Below are positions 1 through 10,052 of a stretch of 64,000 bases of DNA, piece by piece. This stretch comes from Trichomonas vaginalis G3 (Eukaryota; Parabasalia; Trichomonadida; Trichomonadidae): NCBI RefSeq assembly GCF_026262505.1, contig NC_067207.1:26318082-26382081 (forward strand), written 5' to 3'. Positions within the stretch are counted from its first letter, which is position 1, and the number at the start of each line of letters is the position of its first letter. Made by a program: the position numbers and the translations under genes. The notes under the pieces are model-generated. The model made no database searches. It saw only the letters and a program-made list of their open reading frames with translations, and had not been told where the DNA came from.

Positions 1-1392
1 CTGACCTAACTCAGATGCTCTCCAATACAATTTGACGTCAATTGGATGTCTCAATGGAAGTTTGTTTATAGCATCTTGAAGTTCTTGCAACCTCATTGGA
101 AGTTCTTCTGGTTCAGGTTGGTATCCGAACAATCCAACTCCTTTTGGAACTGTGTACTTCTTTTGTGCTAGAACTTTGTCTGGAACAACTTTTGGTCTTG
201 CTAACAATGAAAAGTTTGTTTCGTCTTTTGGTACAAAAGTTTCTGTCAGCTTGTCATCTGGAATTGGTTCCAACAAACCTTTCTCGAAAAGAATGTTTAC
301 AGCTCTGACAATGTTGCACTTGCCTTTTCCGAACAATGGGTTTGTAAGACTTTCGTTCAACATGAAGTGGTTGTGGACAATTACAATCTTCAACCATGGT
401 AAGTCTTTGTCAACAACATAGTCGTCATGTGAAGAACCTTTCTGTCGGTATGTTGACTCGGATATTGACATTTGCCAACGGTGCAATTTTTGCCAATTGA
501 CCTCTGAGAATGTACCTTGTCTTCACACATGACTCAAGATACTTCATCTTCTCTTCTGTAACAAGACCAGAGTTCCTGAGACATGTAAGAATACAAGGTT
601 CATTGACAATTGTTTCAATTGAATTGTAAATTCCATACCTTGTCAAGTCAATGTCAGACTTATTTATGAAGGGGAAGTATCCAGCATGTTGTCTGACTGC
701 TTGAGGGTTAGGTTGGTACCATTCGAACTTGACACTTGCAATTCCTTCAATTGCATTCAAAATGTCTGAGTCGGAGTCAACCATTTGTTCTCTCTTTGTA
801 GTCTTGAAAGCGTCAAGAAGTTGTGCGCTGTTGTGACATTGCCATGTGCATAGTAAATGTGACCGTCCAAATCTGTTACGGTTAGTCTGAGATTGTATCC
901 TTTCTTATTTCCGTCTTGAATTGCAGCAAGTACACCCATGAAGCCTTCTTTGTTCTTTCCTTCGTCAAAGTTTACTGTAAAGGTTCGACCAGATGTAATT
1001 TGACTTCTAACTTCACGATACTTTCATATGCATATCTTGTTCTTTCCATGGGAGCATGTGTCTTCACCTTTTCCTTTTTTCCTTCTCAAAGGATGCAATT
1101 GTTCGTCATGTTTCCAATAGAATCTGGCAAAGCCGTCGTGTCCTTCAACTTGCGGTTCACTAACATCGAAAGGCATATCCATAAGACGTTCTTCTTCTAA
1201 CCTCTCTAGTCTGTTTGGATAATTTGCGCGTGCTGTTTCCAAGTCCATTTCATAGCGAAGACCAGACAATTTGTCATAGACTTTTATGGGTCTTCCCTTC
1301 CTATATTTAAACTTCTTTGAAACTTTCCAACCATATCTTTCTAACTCTGCTTTTATTCTAGCAGATTTTCTATCCATTCTATATGGGGGCAT
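1..1392 (-). pseudogene. DNA polymerase B remnant (M1)
   Basis: This is the N-terminal portion of the Maverick family B DNA polymerase, which replicates the element by a protein-primed mechanism in this family. Pieces at 1024-1392, 757-939 and 425-784 match the polymerase at 34018-36168 closely. The start, MPPYRMDRKSARIK, is very basic and lies just downstream of an AT-rich leader. The polymerase core lies off the left edge. It is a broken fossil with a few breaks. Identity as PolB rests on the M2 copy, where polymerase motifs are visible. Confidence 0.75.
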
Positions 1393-1422
1393 TTCTATAA
1401 AAATAAAAAAATATTTTTTTCT

Positions 1423-2007
1423 TTACTTTACATAACCGCCTGCTGCCAAAAGTCTTTGACGCCAACCCATACCAGCTAATGAAGGTTGACTTGGTTTAGT
1501 TTGGAAACTAACCTTTGGTTTTGGTTTATCTTCAGTTTTTGGCTCACCTTCTTCTATCGGTTTTTCGTCACTTTTTGGTTCACCTGACTTTACTTCACTT
1601 GCAGGTATGGTTGTGTCGTCAACATCTTCATAAATATCATATGCCATTTGTTTTTGTTTTCCTTTCAACTTTTTGTGTTTGTTGTAAAGTTTAGAATATT
1701 TCGACTCTAAGTCAATGAGATGTTCTATAATGAACTGTTGGTCAGTGAAGTAAACTTTTCCATCTGTTGTCTCGAAAGCTCCTTCAGACTTCAATATTTT
1801 ATTTGTGAGAGTCTGTTTCTTTTTTGAGATACTAGCCGTTCCATTTCTATGAAAAGTGACTTTGTAGTTAGGGTTTGTATTTCCAGACCTGGCACTTTCT
1901 ATTATTGAATTTTTCTCTTCATCTGTAAGTTCTTTGACAGGTTTTGACAATGGTTCTGAACTTTTTGTTTGTGGTGTCAAATCTACCGTTTCAACTTCTT
2001 CGGTCAT
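1423..2007 (-). CDS. Maverick hypothetical protein, 194 aa (M1)
   Basis: No known family is recognised. The protein is hydrophilic and acidic at the start (MTEEVETVDLTPQTKSSEPL), has a middle block ending in DLESKYSKLYNKHKKLKGKQ that looks like a short coiled coil, a P/E/K-rich linker, and a C-terminus (GMGWRQRLLAAGGYVK) that is basic and glycine-rich. The M2 copy (36197-36781) differs at only a few positions and is the same length, which supports a real gene. It sits on the minus strand between polymerase and the small 51-aa gene, preceded by a CTCAGTAAAA motif. A virion-associated role is only a guess from position. Confidence 0.7.
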   Translation of the reverse strand: MTEEVETVDLTPQTKSSEPLSKPVKELTDEEKNSIIESARSGNTNPNYKVTFHRNGTASISKKKQTLTNKILKSEGAFETTDGKVYFTDQQFIIEHLIDLESKYSKLYNKHKKLKGKQKQMAYDIYEDVDDTTIPASEVKSGEPKSDEKPIEEGEPKTEDKPKPKVSFQTKPSQPSLAGMGWRQRLLAAGGYVK

Positions 2008-2026
2008 TTCATCTCAGTAAAAAATT

Positions 2027-2182
2027 TTAGTTTGGTTTGTTTTCAACTGGTTGTTTAGGTTTTTTAAGTCGGTCTAAAACTTCCTGAGGTATAGGAAGAA
2101 CTTGACAAACACGTGGTTGTGTAACTGCTGGAAGTCGACAAATCCATCTTGAACCCATTTGTCTCAATGCTGTATTGTTCAT
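2027..2182 (-). CDS. Maverick small protein, 51 aa (M1)
   Basis: This short minus-strand gene begins MNNTALRQMGSRW and ends VENKPN. It follows a TCTCAGTAAAAAA leader like its neighbours. The M2 copy at 36800-36955 has the same length and nearly the same protein. Conservation of start, stop and leader in both copies is the evidence that it is real. Function is unknown; it contains a Cys-Arg-Leu-Pro segment and a proline-rich tail. Confidence 0.6.
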   Translation of the reverse strand: MNNTALRQMGSRWICRLPAVTQPRVCQVLPIPQEVLDRLKKPKQPVENKPN

Positions 2183-2201
2183 TTCATCTCAGTAAAAAAA
2201 T

Positions 2202-2604
2202 TTACATTCCCCACGTTTGAGGTGGTTGCGGTTGGTTGTTGTTTACCCATTGTTGTGCATGGTTATATCCTCTGTTAAAGAATCTTTCACCTTGGTCCAT
2301 ATAGTGCCCTGCTTGGTTATAGTAGTCATTTGCTTTGTTATAAGTAGTTTCCTGCTTGTCTTCCTACATTGTCCATCCATCCTTGAACTTTTCCTCTTGT
2401 TTCAGGATTTGGAATAAGATTTGCTGCATCTCGTGCTACCTCCCAACCTTTCTGTACAGTTTGTATAATAGGTTGTGCTTTCTCTTTAAGTATACCTAAT
2501 GTACTCAAAATCTTCCTTCCAATTCCAAATGCACCTCTGGCTATTGTTCCCACTGCGGGCAAAAATCTGGATGCAACTCCTGCTAATGCGCCAAATAAAC
2601 CCAT
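2202..2604 (-). pseudogene. Maverick membrane-active-type protein (M1 copy)
   Basis: This is a copy of the 133-aa protein at 36975-37376. The N-terminus MGLFGALAGVASRFLPAVG is hydrophobic, glycine-rich and amphipathic, like membrane-lytic virion peptides. A Tyr/Asn/Gln-rich tail follows. By analogy with adenovirus protein VI it may act in virion entry; this is inference. It is broken in this copy by about one break. Confidence 0.6.
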
Positions 2605-2621
2605 TTCTTATAGGGTAAAAA

Positions 2622-3579
2622 ATGACGAATCCAAACAAGGACCCCTATGTTTCTAAAGCGACAAAGAAAGCACTCATGATAAAAATCTTTAGTTCAACAC
2701 CAAATGCTTGGTTTATGGATATCTTGGAAAACATTCCGAGGTATAGAGAAGATGGACCACCATACTGGCTAATATTTGTCGGTCAAAACACAAGATACTG
2801 TGAAGCCATACCATTACAGTCCAAAAATATTTTAGATGTGAAAACTGCTTTGACAATATTCGTTGACAAATACCATCCAACAAAACTGACATCTGACTGT
2901 GAAAGTTCTTTCAAATCAGACGATATTAAAAACTATCTGCGTTCAAAAAATGTAAACCAATATTTCATTGTCGACCAAAACCATTCTGCTCTTGGTGTCA
3001 TTGACAGTTGTATAAAAATCTTAAGAGACTTAAACCAACCACAAGGTGGTGAGGTAGATGAAATGTCATATGACGACAAATATAGACACTTCTCCATGGC
3101 AAAGATGAGACAAGTTTTAAATATTTACAATAGCCGTAAACAAAAAGGTTTGGGAAACCACTCCCCCGAAGAAATGAAAAACAACCCTGACTTAGAGAAA
3201 GACTATATATTTAATAGTTTAGTCAAAAGAGACAAACAAGAAAGAATGCCAGGCTTCAAACTTAAGAAAGGTGACAAAGTAAAAATAGAAATACCTAAAC
3301 GCGACCCATATGAAAATACTATTGACTATGACAACAATGGGAACTCGACAGGTACTCGCATTCGTGTTCGTAAAAATAGAAGAAAGTATACAAGAGAATA
3401 TTATGAAGTTTTAGGCAAACATGGCAAAATGTACAGACTGCAAGCAGAAGATAAAACTACTATTGTCAGACCTCGTTTCAAACTTGTAAGTTCAAGGTGG
3501 TATACTTTCAAAGACAGTTCCTAACAAATATAAGACAACTCCTGACGAATATGCTAAAGAAGTTGAAAATGACGACTAA
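2622..3579 (+). pseudogene. Maverick rve-type integrase (M1)
   Basis: The integrase catalyses strand transfer of Maverick ends into the host and leaves 5-6 bp target duplications. The open frame at 2622-3524 carries a retroviral-type core: an acidic residue in WFMDILENI near residue 33, TSDCESSF near residue 91, an SALGVIDSCIKIL block, and the YNSRKQKGLGNHSPEEM segment typical of integrases just after the core. The C-terminal FKLKKGDKVKIE resembles an SH3/chromodomain-like tail. It lies divergent from the upstream small genes and convergent with the tail-collar gene. It is nearly whole, with about one break near its end. Confidence 0.85.
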
Positions 3580-3604
3580 GCATTTCTATACCATGCGTAA
3601 ACTG

Positions 3605-4774
3605 TCATGTAAGGTGGCATGTAGTCTTTACTTTGTCCCGTTGTTTCCGAATATCCTGTAATGCGATGTGTATGGCTTCCTCCTCCCTGAGTGTCACCCA
3701 GTAACAATTTATAGCAAACTTAACGTCGTCTTTAACATCATATCCTTTACCTTTTGTCATTCCTGTCCAATCCCAATATCTATGCTTATGCCAACCTGCT
3801 TCAGCTGTAGTTAAATTTATGTAGTGACTGTGTGCAGGTAAGTTTTCACCTGAAATCGTTTTACTTCCACCTGTTACCTTTGAAGAGTTTGCACAATACA
3901 AAAACCTTTCGACTATTTGAGTCCAAGTTCCAAAACCAAGTACTACTTCTGGTCTGGTAGAGTTCATTGACGTATAAATAGAACCTATAGGATATACTGT
4001 TTGAAGTATTTCAGTCTTTAACGTTTGAAGCTCTGTTTTGTCTGCTTTCTTATATAACCTTTCTTCAAGTTCATTTACGTCAGAGATGCTATGTCTATGA
4101 TATTTTTGTGGGTATGTTCCTTCTGTCCATGCGAAAATACGTTCTTTTGTTGCATCTACATATCCTTTTATCCATGTCGAGTCTGCTTTTGTATTCCTTA
4201 ACTCTGTAACACCTTTCTCAAGCTCTTTCAACTGTTGTCCATCTTCCATTAAACCTCTGGTATGACTTGAAACCGTTTGTGCCAACATATCTACAGTTTC
4301 TTTGTCGGCTTTAAGGTCTAAACATCCTGAAACCCATCCTGTATTGGCTTTAGTTTTTAAAATCTTTGTTGTCCTTTCATTATACCATTCAACCCTTTCT
4401 TTAATTTCATTACCTTTTTCATCCACATATTCCTTATCTGCCTTCTTCACTAACGCACTAGCCACACGTGCTAACTCATCGTCTACATACTCTTTGTCAG
4501 CTTTGTTGTCAATATCTGCTTTCAAAAGAAGTTCAGATATAGGTTTCTCGTTTAAAGTTCCTTTTGTTGGATTTATACAGACAGTATGGTTCTTACTGTC
4601 TTGAAACAGAAACTCGTCTGTCATTGGGTTTATCGTCAGTTTTAAGTTTCCTTCTTTCAATGACTCAGATATCTTAGAATAGTTTGAAAAGTTTGTTGTG
4701 TTCTTATTTAGAGCTTGTATAATGAGTTGTCGGTTGTGTTGTATTTCTCTCATAGACGCTGTTTCATTTGACAT
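3605..4774 (-). CDS. Phage-type tail-collar/fibre-like protein (M1)
   Basis: The 389-aa protein begins MSNETASMREIQHNRQ, followed by a long repetitive shaft in which short KADKEYVD-type units recur, as in phage tail-fibre shafts. The C-terminal part has VYPIGSIYTSMNSTRP, then LGFGTWTQI, then FLYCANSS, GGSKTISGENLPAHSHY. This is the order of the phage tail-collar (T4 gp12 / gp10 C-terminal type) fold, with Gly-x-Trp and the NLPxHxH motif that binds metal in such trimers. A receptor-binding or decoration role is inferred. The relative at 38375-39580 is shorter and more broken. The gene is transcribed away from the ATTCTAGATAAAAT leader it shares with the next gene. Confidence 0.75.
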   Translation of the reverse strand: MSNETASMREIQHNRQLIIQALNKNTTNFSNYSKISESLKEGNLKLTINPMTDEFLFQDSKNHTVCINPTKGTLNEKPISELLLKADIDNKADKEYVDDELARVASALVKKADKEYVDEKGNEIKERVEWYNERTTKILKTKANTGWVSGCLDLKADKETVDMLAQTVSSHTRGLMEDGQQLKELEKGVTELRNTKADSTWIKGYVDATKERIFAWTEGTYPQKYHRHSISDVNELEERLYKKADKTELQTLKTEILQTVYPIGSIYTSMNSTRPEVVLGFGTWTQIVERFLYCANSSKVTGGSKTISGENLPAHSHYINLTTAEAGWHKHRYWDWTGMTKGKGYDVKDDVKFAINCYWVTLREEEAIHIALQDIRKQRDKVKTTCHLT

Positions 4775-4792
4775 TTTTATTCTAGATAAAAT

Positions 4793-5640
4793 ATGCTTCC
4801 AATAGAAAAAGAAAATTCAAGAGTTGCTACAACTAAACCATTAGATGAACTTTTTACTAATGTCGGTCAAAAGTTTGAGACAGAGACCGTAAAGCATGAA
4901 GGCTATCGTTTTGACTACCCATTGAGATGGCTAAGAGACCCATCTGTCAAAAAGCTATTGGCTTTCGTAGAATAAAATTTGTGTCTGTAGAAGATAAAAA
5001 GTTTCCATTTATTGTAAGGTTTCATATAGATTATATATCTGAAGGGAAACGAAAAATGTGGGAAGAAATTGAGCTAATACAAGTTGACCTTTCATCTTCT
5101 CTACAGACTGCGTTAAAAAATATAGAAGATAAAATAAATTCATGTTATGCAAAATATGCTGATGAATATGCAAATACCGAGAGCACACTTTATGTGAGAA
5201 TTGTATATGACAAACAAAATTCACAAGTGTCATTTCAAATCTACGAAGACAATCCAAAGAAAGACGAACAAATATATACAGAATTCACTGCAATGTCATG
5301 GTATTATTTGCAAAGAATGTTAAATCAGAAAGTCGAACTTCCTTTAGCAAATATTTACAGTCGATATGCAAGAGATGAACCATATTTATTTAAAGATGTT
5401 TTCGACCCAGCTGCTATTATTGTTCATGCTTCATTTTCTGGCGCCCAAAACTCTTTCTTATGCTTGGCAAATGACTTTTACGAAAAACCTACAAAGTTAT
5501 ACGAACCACCAAGTGGAAGTATTTCAGACTTTCAAGTATGGTTTACTACAGATGGAAGAAAAAGAATAATTCCATTATACCATGCGTTTTACTTAGAACT
5601 TAGTTTCATATACAACTACTATCGAACGGTAAAAATATAA
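4793..5640 (+). pseudogene. Maverick putative structural protein (M1)
   Basis: This plus-strand gene starts MLPIEKENSRVATTKPLDEL and ends in FYLELSFIYNYYRTVKI. It is divergent from the tail-collar gene across a 17-base leader that contains TAGATAAAATATG. The protein is rich in beta-type segments and aromatic residues, consistent with a jelly-roll or other virion protein, but I recognise no family. The N- and C-terminal thirds match M2 (39599-40446) closely while the middle has diverged. It is broken, with about one break. Confidence 0.55.
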
Positions 5641-5644
5641 TTTT

Positions 5645-5887
5645 TTAATACGGTTGAGGTGTTGGATTTGGTTGCCAACTAGACTGTGGTGCAGGTTCAG
5701 GCTGTTGTATAACAGGAGCTTGCTCTTCTGGTTCAGGGTCTTTAGGTATAATACCAACGAACTGACCTACTCTTTTGCCAATATTTTTGACTCCGTTCCA
5801 AATTCCTCTTCCTACGGTTTTTATTCCATTCCATATACCTCTTCCAACATTTCGAAAGAAGTTTCCTATTCTTCCAAAGAAACCCAT
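5645..5887 (-). CDS. Membrane-active amphipathic small protein (M1)
   Basis: This 80-aa protein begins MGFFGRIGNFFRNVGRGIW with repeated NVGRGIWNGIK-type turns, a strongly amphipathic, Gly/Phe/Trp-rich and basic segment. A proline- and glutamine-rich tail ends TPQPY. The pattern resembles membrane-lytic virion peptides such as the N-terminus of adenovirus protein VI, and it is the second such gene in the element. The M2 copy (40449-40691) is nearly identical. Function is inferred from composition only. Confidence 0.65.
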   Translation of the reverse strand: MGFFGRIGNFFRNVGRGIWNGIKTVGRGIWNGVKNIGKRVGQFVGIIPKDPEPEEQAPVIQQPEPAPQSSWQPNPTPQPY

Positions 5888-5905
5888 TTTACTATATGTA
5901 AAAAT

Positions 5906-6268
5906 CTAATGTCCACCTAGTCTCTTACGTTTCCTTCTGAGTTCCATAGCATTCTTTAACTGGAGCTCATACATTCTGTTTCTCCTCTGGTAGAAAACAT
6001 ACTCTGGGTCAACTCCTGTGTTCGCGTCATCTGCATAAAGTTGTTTATATCCCACTTCAGGGTTTGTATAAAACTCTTTCCATCTCATATTTGCATACCA
6101 TGGTGGCAAACCTAACGCAGCGTCATTTGACATGGCAGTTTGCATTTGTACATCTGTTGGCACTTGACCATAGTTTGCCATTGCAGTTTGTATTCTAACT
6201 TCATTTGGAATATTCTCTGGGTTTGGTTGTCCAGGTTGCTGTGCATTCGCTAAGTTCTGTGCGTCCAT
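5906..6268 (-). CDS. Maverick hypothetical protein, 120 aa (M1)
   Basis: The protein starts MDAQNLANAQQPGQPNPENI, has two imperfect repeats of the form PxxVxxQTAMxN, a conserved PPWYANMRWKEFY core and a basic C-terminus (RKRKRLGGH). The M2 copy at 40710-41072 differs at one or two positions. It is part of a minus-strand run from the methyltransferase to the 80-aa gene, with a TTAGATAAAAATA leader. No family is recognised; a core or cement protein is possible given the basic tail. Confidence 0.65.
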   Translation of the reverse strand: MDAQNLANAQQPGQPNPENIPNEVRIQTAMANYGQVPTDVQMQTAMSNDAALGLPPWYANMRWKEFYTNPEVGYKQLYADDANTGVDPEYVFYQRRNRMYELQLKNAMELRRKRKRLGGH

Positions 6269-6291
6269 TTAATATTAGATAAAAATATCTC

Positions 6292-6423
6292 TTACGAGTA
6301 CATATGCTGAACATTTGCTGGTATTGGTTCATCTTCATATTCTCTATATCTTTCTGCCACGTCAAATAAATAAATGACACAATGGAAAAAACCTAAAACA
6401 AGTAGTCCTATTTCAAACCACAT
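6292..6423 (-). CDS. Small membrane protein, 43 aa (M1)
   Basis: The protein begins MWFEIGLLVLGFFHCVIYLF, a single hydrophobic segment of about 20 residues, then an acidic tail ending NVQHMYS. Its start overlaps the end of the methyltransferase gene by 16 bases. The same gene is at 41096-41227 with identical length. It is too small to identify; a single-pass membrane protein is what the sequence shows. Confidence 0.6.
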   Translation of the reverse strand: MWFEIGLLVLGFFHCVIYLFDVAERYREYEDEPIPANVQHMYS

Positions 6424-7226
6424 TTACTTACTAGTAAAATTTCTTTGTTGTGACACTTTCTCCAGTTTATAGGACCTCTCTCATATTCTATCTTATCGTA
6501 TCTAAACTCATAGTCATGTATGTCCTCTAACCATCTCATGACACTTTCCAAACCACTTTTATCGGATGTAAAGTAAAAGCATGGATGGTTATGTAAAACG
6601 TCTAAAGTTTCTAAAGAGTCTCTCAAAGTCCAGTCTACTTGGTATTGAAAATCCCATGTGTTATAGAACGGCGGGTCCACTATAAAGAAAACATTTTCCT
6701 TGTCTTTATATTTTTCATACAACTCTGTCCAATGACATCTCACAAACTCTATACCCTCAATATATTTTTCTATGTTCTCTTTGAAAACATTTGTATAGTT
6801 AAGATATAAAACTTTTGACATAAGTGTCTCAATGTCATGAACTCTTATAGCACCACTATATAATAGTCTAGCAGATATACTATCCCAGTCTATATATTCT
6901 GCTTTTTTCAAAACCTCTCTCACAATATTTTTCTTATCTAATGGTATACGTTCCATCTTACCTATAGGTATCTTTTCTTTCAACTCACTCAATATTTTGT
7001 TTGTGTCTGGTATATGTTTGAGACGGTTCATATAGTTGTCGAAGTCATTGCATATAATCTTTGAGTCAGGAAATATTGTATGGCACAAATGAGATATATA
7101 GAAACTTCCACCGAACAAGTCTACAAATGTTAGACCATTCGGTAGTTTCTTAAGTTCTCTCAATAGAATATCTTTACATCTACTCTTATTTCCAAAGAAG
7201 GGTAACGGTGGTTTTGTAAAATTCAT
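6408..7226 (-). CDS. Dam-like (D12 class) N6-adenine DNA methyltransferase (M1)
   Basis: This 272-aa protein would transfer a methyl group from S-adenosylmethionine to adenine N6 in DNA. In order it has KPPLPFFGNKSRCKD near residue 5 (the Dam-type PFxGxK start), FVDLFGGSF near residue 36 (SAM-binding motif I), and FIVDPPFYNTW near residue 180 (catalytic DPPY-type motif). This is the D12/Dam-like order and typical length. It is the gene nearest the element end and looks whole. The M2 copy is at 41212-42030. It may mark element DNA or protect it from restriction; that role is inference. Confidence 0.85.
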   Translation of the reverse strand: MNFTKPPLPFFGNKSRCKDILLRELKKLPNGLTFVDLFGGSFYISHLCHTIFPDSKIICNDFDNYMNRLKHIPDTNKILSELKEKIPIGKMERIPLDKKNIVREVLKKAEYIDWDSISARLLYSGAIRVHDIETLMSKVLYLNYTNVFKENIEKYIEGIEFVRCHWTELYEKYKDKENVFFIVDPPFYNTWDFQYQVDWTLRDSLETLDVLHNHPCFYFTSDKSGLESVMRWLEDIHDYEFRYDKIEYERGPINWRKCHNKEILLVSKCGLK

Positions 7227-7342
7227 TTTATATATATAATAAAAATGTTTTTACCTGAAAAGTGACAGAAAAGTGACAAAACATGAAAACATATATAATT
7301 TGTGAAAAGCTCCTGGAAGCCCTCCGAATAAAAACTTCATTT

Positions 7343-7419
7343 ATACTAAACATCTTCAGGGCTAGAGGGCACGAAGTGCCTGGAAGCCCCACTACCTTTT
7401 TTTTTTTTTTTTTTTTTTT
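7343..7419. repeat. M1 right terminal inverted repeat
   Basis: Reading inward on the minus strand, the terminus is a homopolymer run, GGTAGTGGGGCTTCCAGG, a short hairpin (GCAC/GTGC), then TCTAGCCCTGAAGATG. It matches the M2 right end (42704-42786) and, inverted, the M2 left end (13710-13797). The run of T at 7397-7419 marks the edge; non-element DNA begins at 7420. Confidence 0.85.
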
Positions 7420-7667
7420 GTGTTAATTAGTAAATGGCTTGTTTGTTGTGATAGTACTGTGAAAAATGAAAGGTATTTTAAGGATACCCTTACGTGTCAG
7501 ATTTTTTGCGCATACGAAGAAGTCATGCTAGACATGAGCTATAAACCTGAAATTTTAGCAACATATTTAAAACTTTTTAAACTACAATACACTTTAATAT
7601 TCAAGAACAAAAATATTCTTTTTAGAAATTACATAATTATTTTATGTGAAATCTATAAAAAACATAT

Positions 7668-7903
7668 TTTGCGAGCGTAACTTTTTTCTTTATAAGCACC
7701 TTATATGACTGATAAACTGTGAAGGCACATAATTGTTAATTCATAGAGTTGATATGTTTCCAAAATTGAGAGGAAATTTGAAAATTGAATACCCTTTCAA
7801 TTCAATTTTCAAAAGATATCAGCTCCTTCAATAATTGAAGGACGATTTTGATCATTTGCTCTTAAAACAAGTATGCCATGGAGAAAAAAGTTACGCTCGC
7901 AAA
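7668..7903. repeat. Hairpin (MITE-like) element, 236 bp
   Basis: The arms 7668-7688 and 7883-7903 are perfect inverted repeats of 21 bases; the outer part reads TTTGCGAGCGTAACTTTTTT. Further inside, the two halves still pair imperfectly (GATATC blocks, and TTTGAAAATTGAA with its complement), so the whole stretch can fold into one long hairpin. There is no coding capacity. A non-autonomous foldback or MITE-type element is the simplest reading; I see no clear target duplication. Confidence 0.55.
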
Positions 7904-10052
7904 TCTGAAATATAACTATCATATAAAAAAATTAAATTTCTAATTTTTTACTCTATAGATATTATTGGCCACTTGTGTAATGCATAAAAGTTTATGTCAT
8001 ATGCATACATTTGGAAGTATGGGAGACGAGGGAAATTACTTCTATGAGGCACTAGGATTTTTAAAAATTTCTCTATCGGACTCACCATTCAATTTCTCGA
8101 AAATTAAAAAAAATCAATAATAGCTAAAATGTATTATGCATAACAAATTTTAATGTTACACGGTATTTTTTGAACTTCATGACATGAATTCTTTTATATT
8201 ATTTTTTTTTTTGGATTTTCTATGATTTATGCGATAGGCTGGAACAACATTGTAAGTGCAATGATATCATTTATAGAGAAATCTAAAACTTCAGCATTCA
8301 GAACTCGCAACCACAAAAATATTCATTTGCTAAGTAAGTAAAGTTGATTAAGTTCGACACTTAGCTTTTATACGTAAAACCAAGTGTGTATTGTTATTTC
8401 TTGTTAAATTATTGAGAAAAAAATAAATTGTAAGAGAAACGATACTGATTATTGAAATAATATTGAGGGTAGCGGCAGATTTCTTCATAAACATGCCGGA
8501 AATTTGTTAATCTTGGTTTTCTATCATAAAATCTGTCGAAGAATCTAAAAACGGAGATATGAAATAGAGACCATGTAAATCTAGAGTATCCTGTCAGAAA
8601 AATAGACTAAGCATGTAACCCTTTTTTGGTCATAAACACTTTTACCACTTAGTCATACAGATGATCATTAAATTTAAACGAGCACTTTTTGTCAGAATTT
8701 ATTCTTTTACAAAGACAGAAGATTTTAGTATTATTTAATATTAGTGCTGTAGCAAAATTCAAAAAACGGTGAAAATTCAGTGAATTTTTGAATTCACATT
8801 TTTTTTCGACATTTTTCTTGATATATCCATGCACATTAAAACATAGCTTTGATACGCTTAAAAAAGCATATTTCATATGAAATTGTTAAAGAAATAAACA
8901 ATTTATATAAAAATTGCACTTATGGGCAGTTTAGATATATAATTTATATATAACATATATACAAATCCATAGACAAAGTGCAATAACTACAATGTTGTAG
9001 AAAATTACAGCAGAAATACTGACTTTTTGAAGGATAATAAGAATTCTTCTAAATGTTGTATTTTTATAATTTGATTGATTTTTTTTACTATTTCATTAAT
9101 CTTTTATGAATAATAATTATTTTTAATATATGTGCTATTAAAATTTCAAATTTTGACTAATATATCTAAGTTATCTGAACGAAACATTTAGAAAATATCA
9201 TACTTACATTGAAATAGCAAGTAGAGCATATTAATAGCAAGTTTCTTGGCTTTATATCTATCATCTATTGTTGTTTGATCAAACAAAATTCACTCTATTA
9301 TATGTGTCAATTAATTAAAACAATTTTTAATAGTTATTTATTTAGTGCGAATAAGTGCAAACTCATAAATGAATAACTTAATAGTAGAAATGAATTATCT
9401 GATATAAATCTCACATTTTGTCCATCAGAAATACTTTAATTGCATACGCATAACTATTAGTAATACGTCTGGAGTGTCAATTAATAACAATCCCACAACA
9501 AGTAAAATTCAGATTTTTATTAAACTTATTTTTTCCTAAAAGTTTTCTCAAATTACTATATATACATATGTGGATAAAATAATAGTAATATTGTAAAAAA
9601 TTAGATAATTTTTTTTATTTGAGAACCTCTCAAAAGTTCATTCAATTTATCAATTGTTTCAGTTTGATGTATATTCATTTCTGGAGCCTAAAACTTTAGC
9701 AATCATGACAATATCATATTCTCTTTCTAACTACGCAATGTAAGGGTATCCTTAAATTAAAAAATTGAGATTTTGAGATATCTCTAGAATTAAGAATTTA
9801 TTATGTATTTGACTTTTATATAACTATGTGTAAAGGATCTCGATGTCTATATGCTTTAAATAAAATTAAATAAAATGAGATAAAAAATTAAAATGGACAA
9901 GAAGATATATGGAAATATAATTTGTATTGTATTGGTTGTTGGCAAATGATTTTAATACATATTTAAGGATTTGGAATGGATTTGAAATTAAATGATTTTA
10001 ATTCAAGGAGTAATAAGATTTTGAACTGGTTTTTATTTTGTGAATGTAAACT
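7904..10052. other. AT-rich spacer, no gene seen
   Basis: About 2.1 kb of very AT-rich DNA with stops in every frame. The longest open frame on the minus strand (8649-8876) is low-complexity and lacks a recognisable domain or promoter motif. I see nothing functional here. Confidence 0.6.

Larger units (their letters stand above)
1..7419. mobile_element. Maverick/Polinton M1, right part (fossil)
   Basis: This is the right-hand part of a Maverick whose left part lies outside the window. It is collinear with 34776-42786 of the second element (M2) and nearly identical to it over long stretches. Parts in order are: DNA polymerase B remnant, several small structural-type genes, integrase, tail-collar protein, a putative capsid gene, membrane-active small proteins, Dam-like methyltransferase and the terminal repeat. 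It ends in the same GGTAGTGGGGCTTCC terminus plus a homopolymer run as M2. It is broken, with about half a dozen breaks in the visible part. The close match to M2 suggests a young insertion. Confidence 0.9.

Noticed and set aside
4302-4604. 100-codon plus-strand frame
   Set aside because: It lies opposite the repetitive shaft of the tail-collar gene and reflects that gene's codon repeats.
7420-7680. 86-codon open frame next to the M1 end
   Set aside because: It starts at GTG, not ATG, right at the T-run boundary, has low-complexity AT-driven composition and shares its end with the hairpin element.
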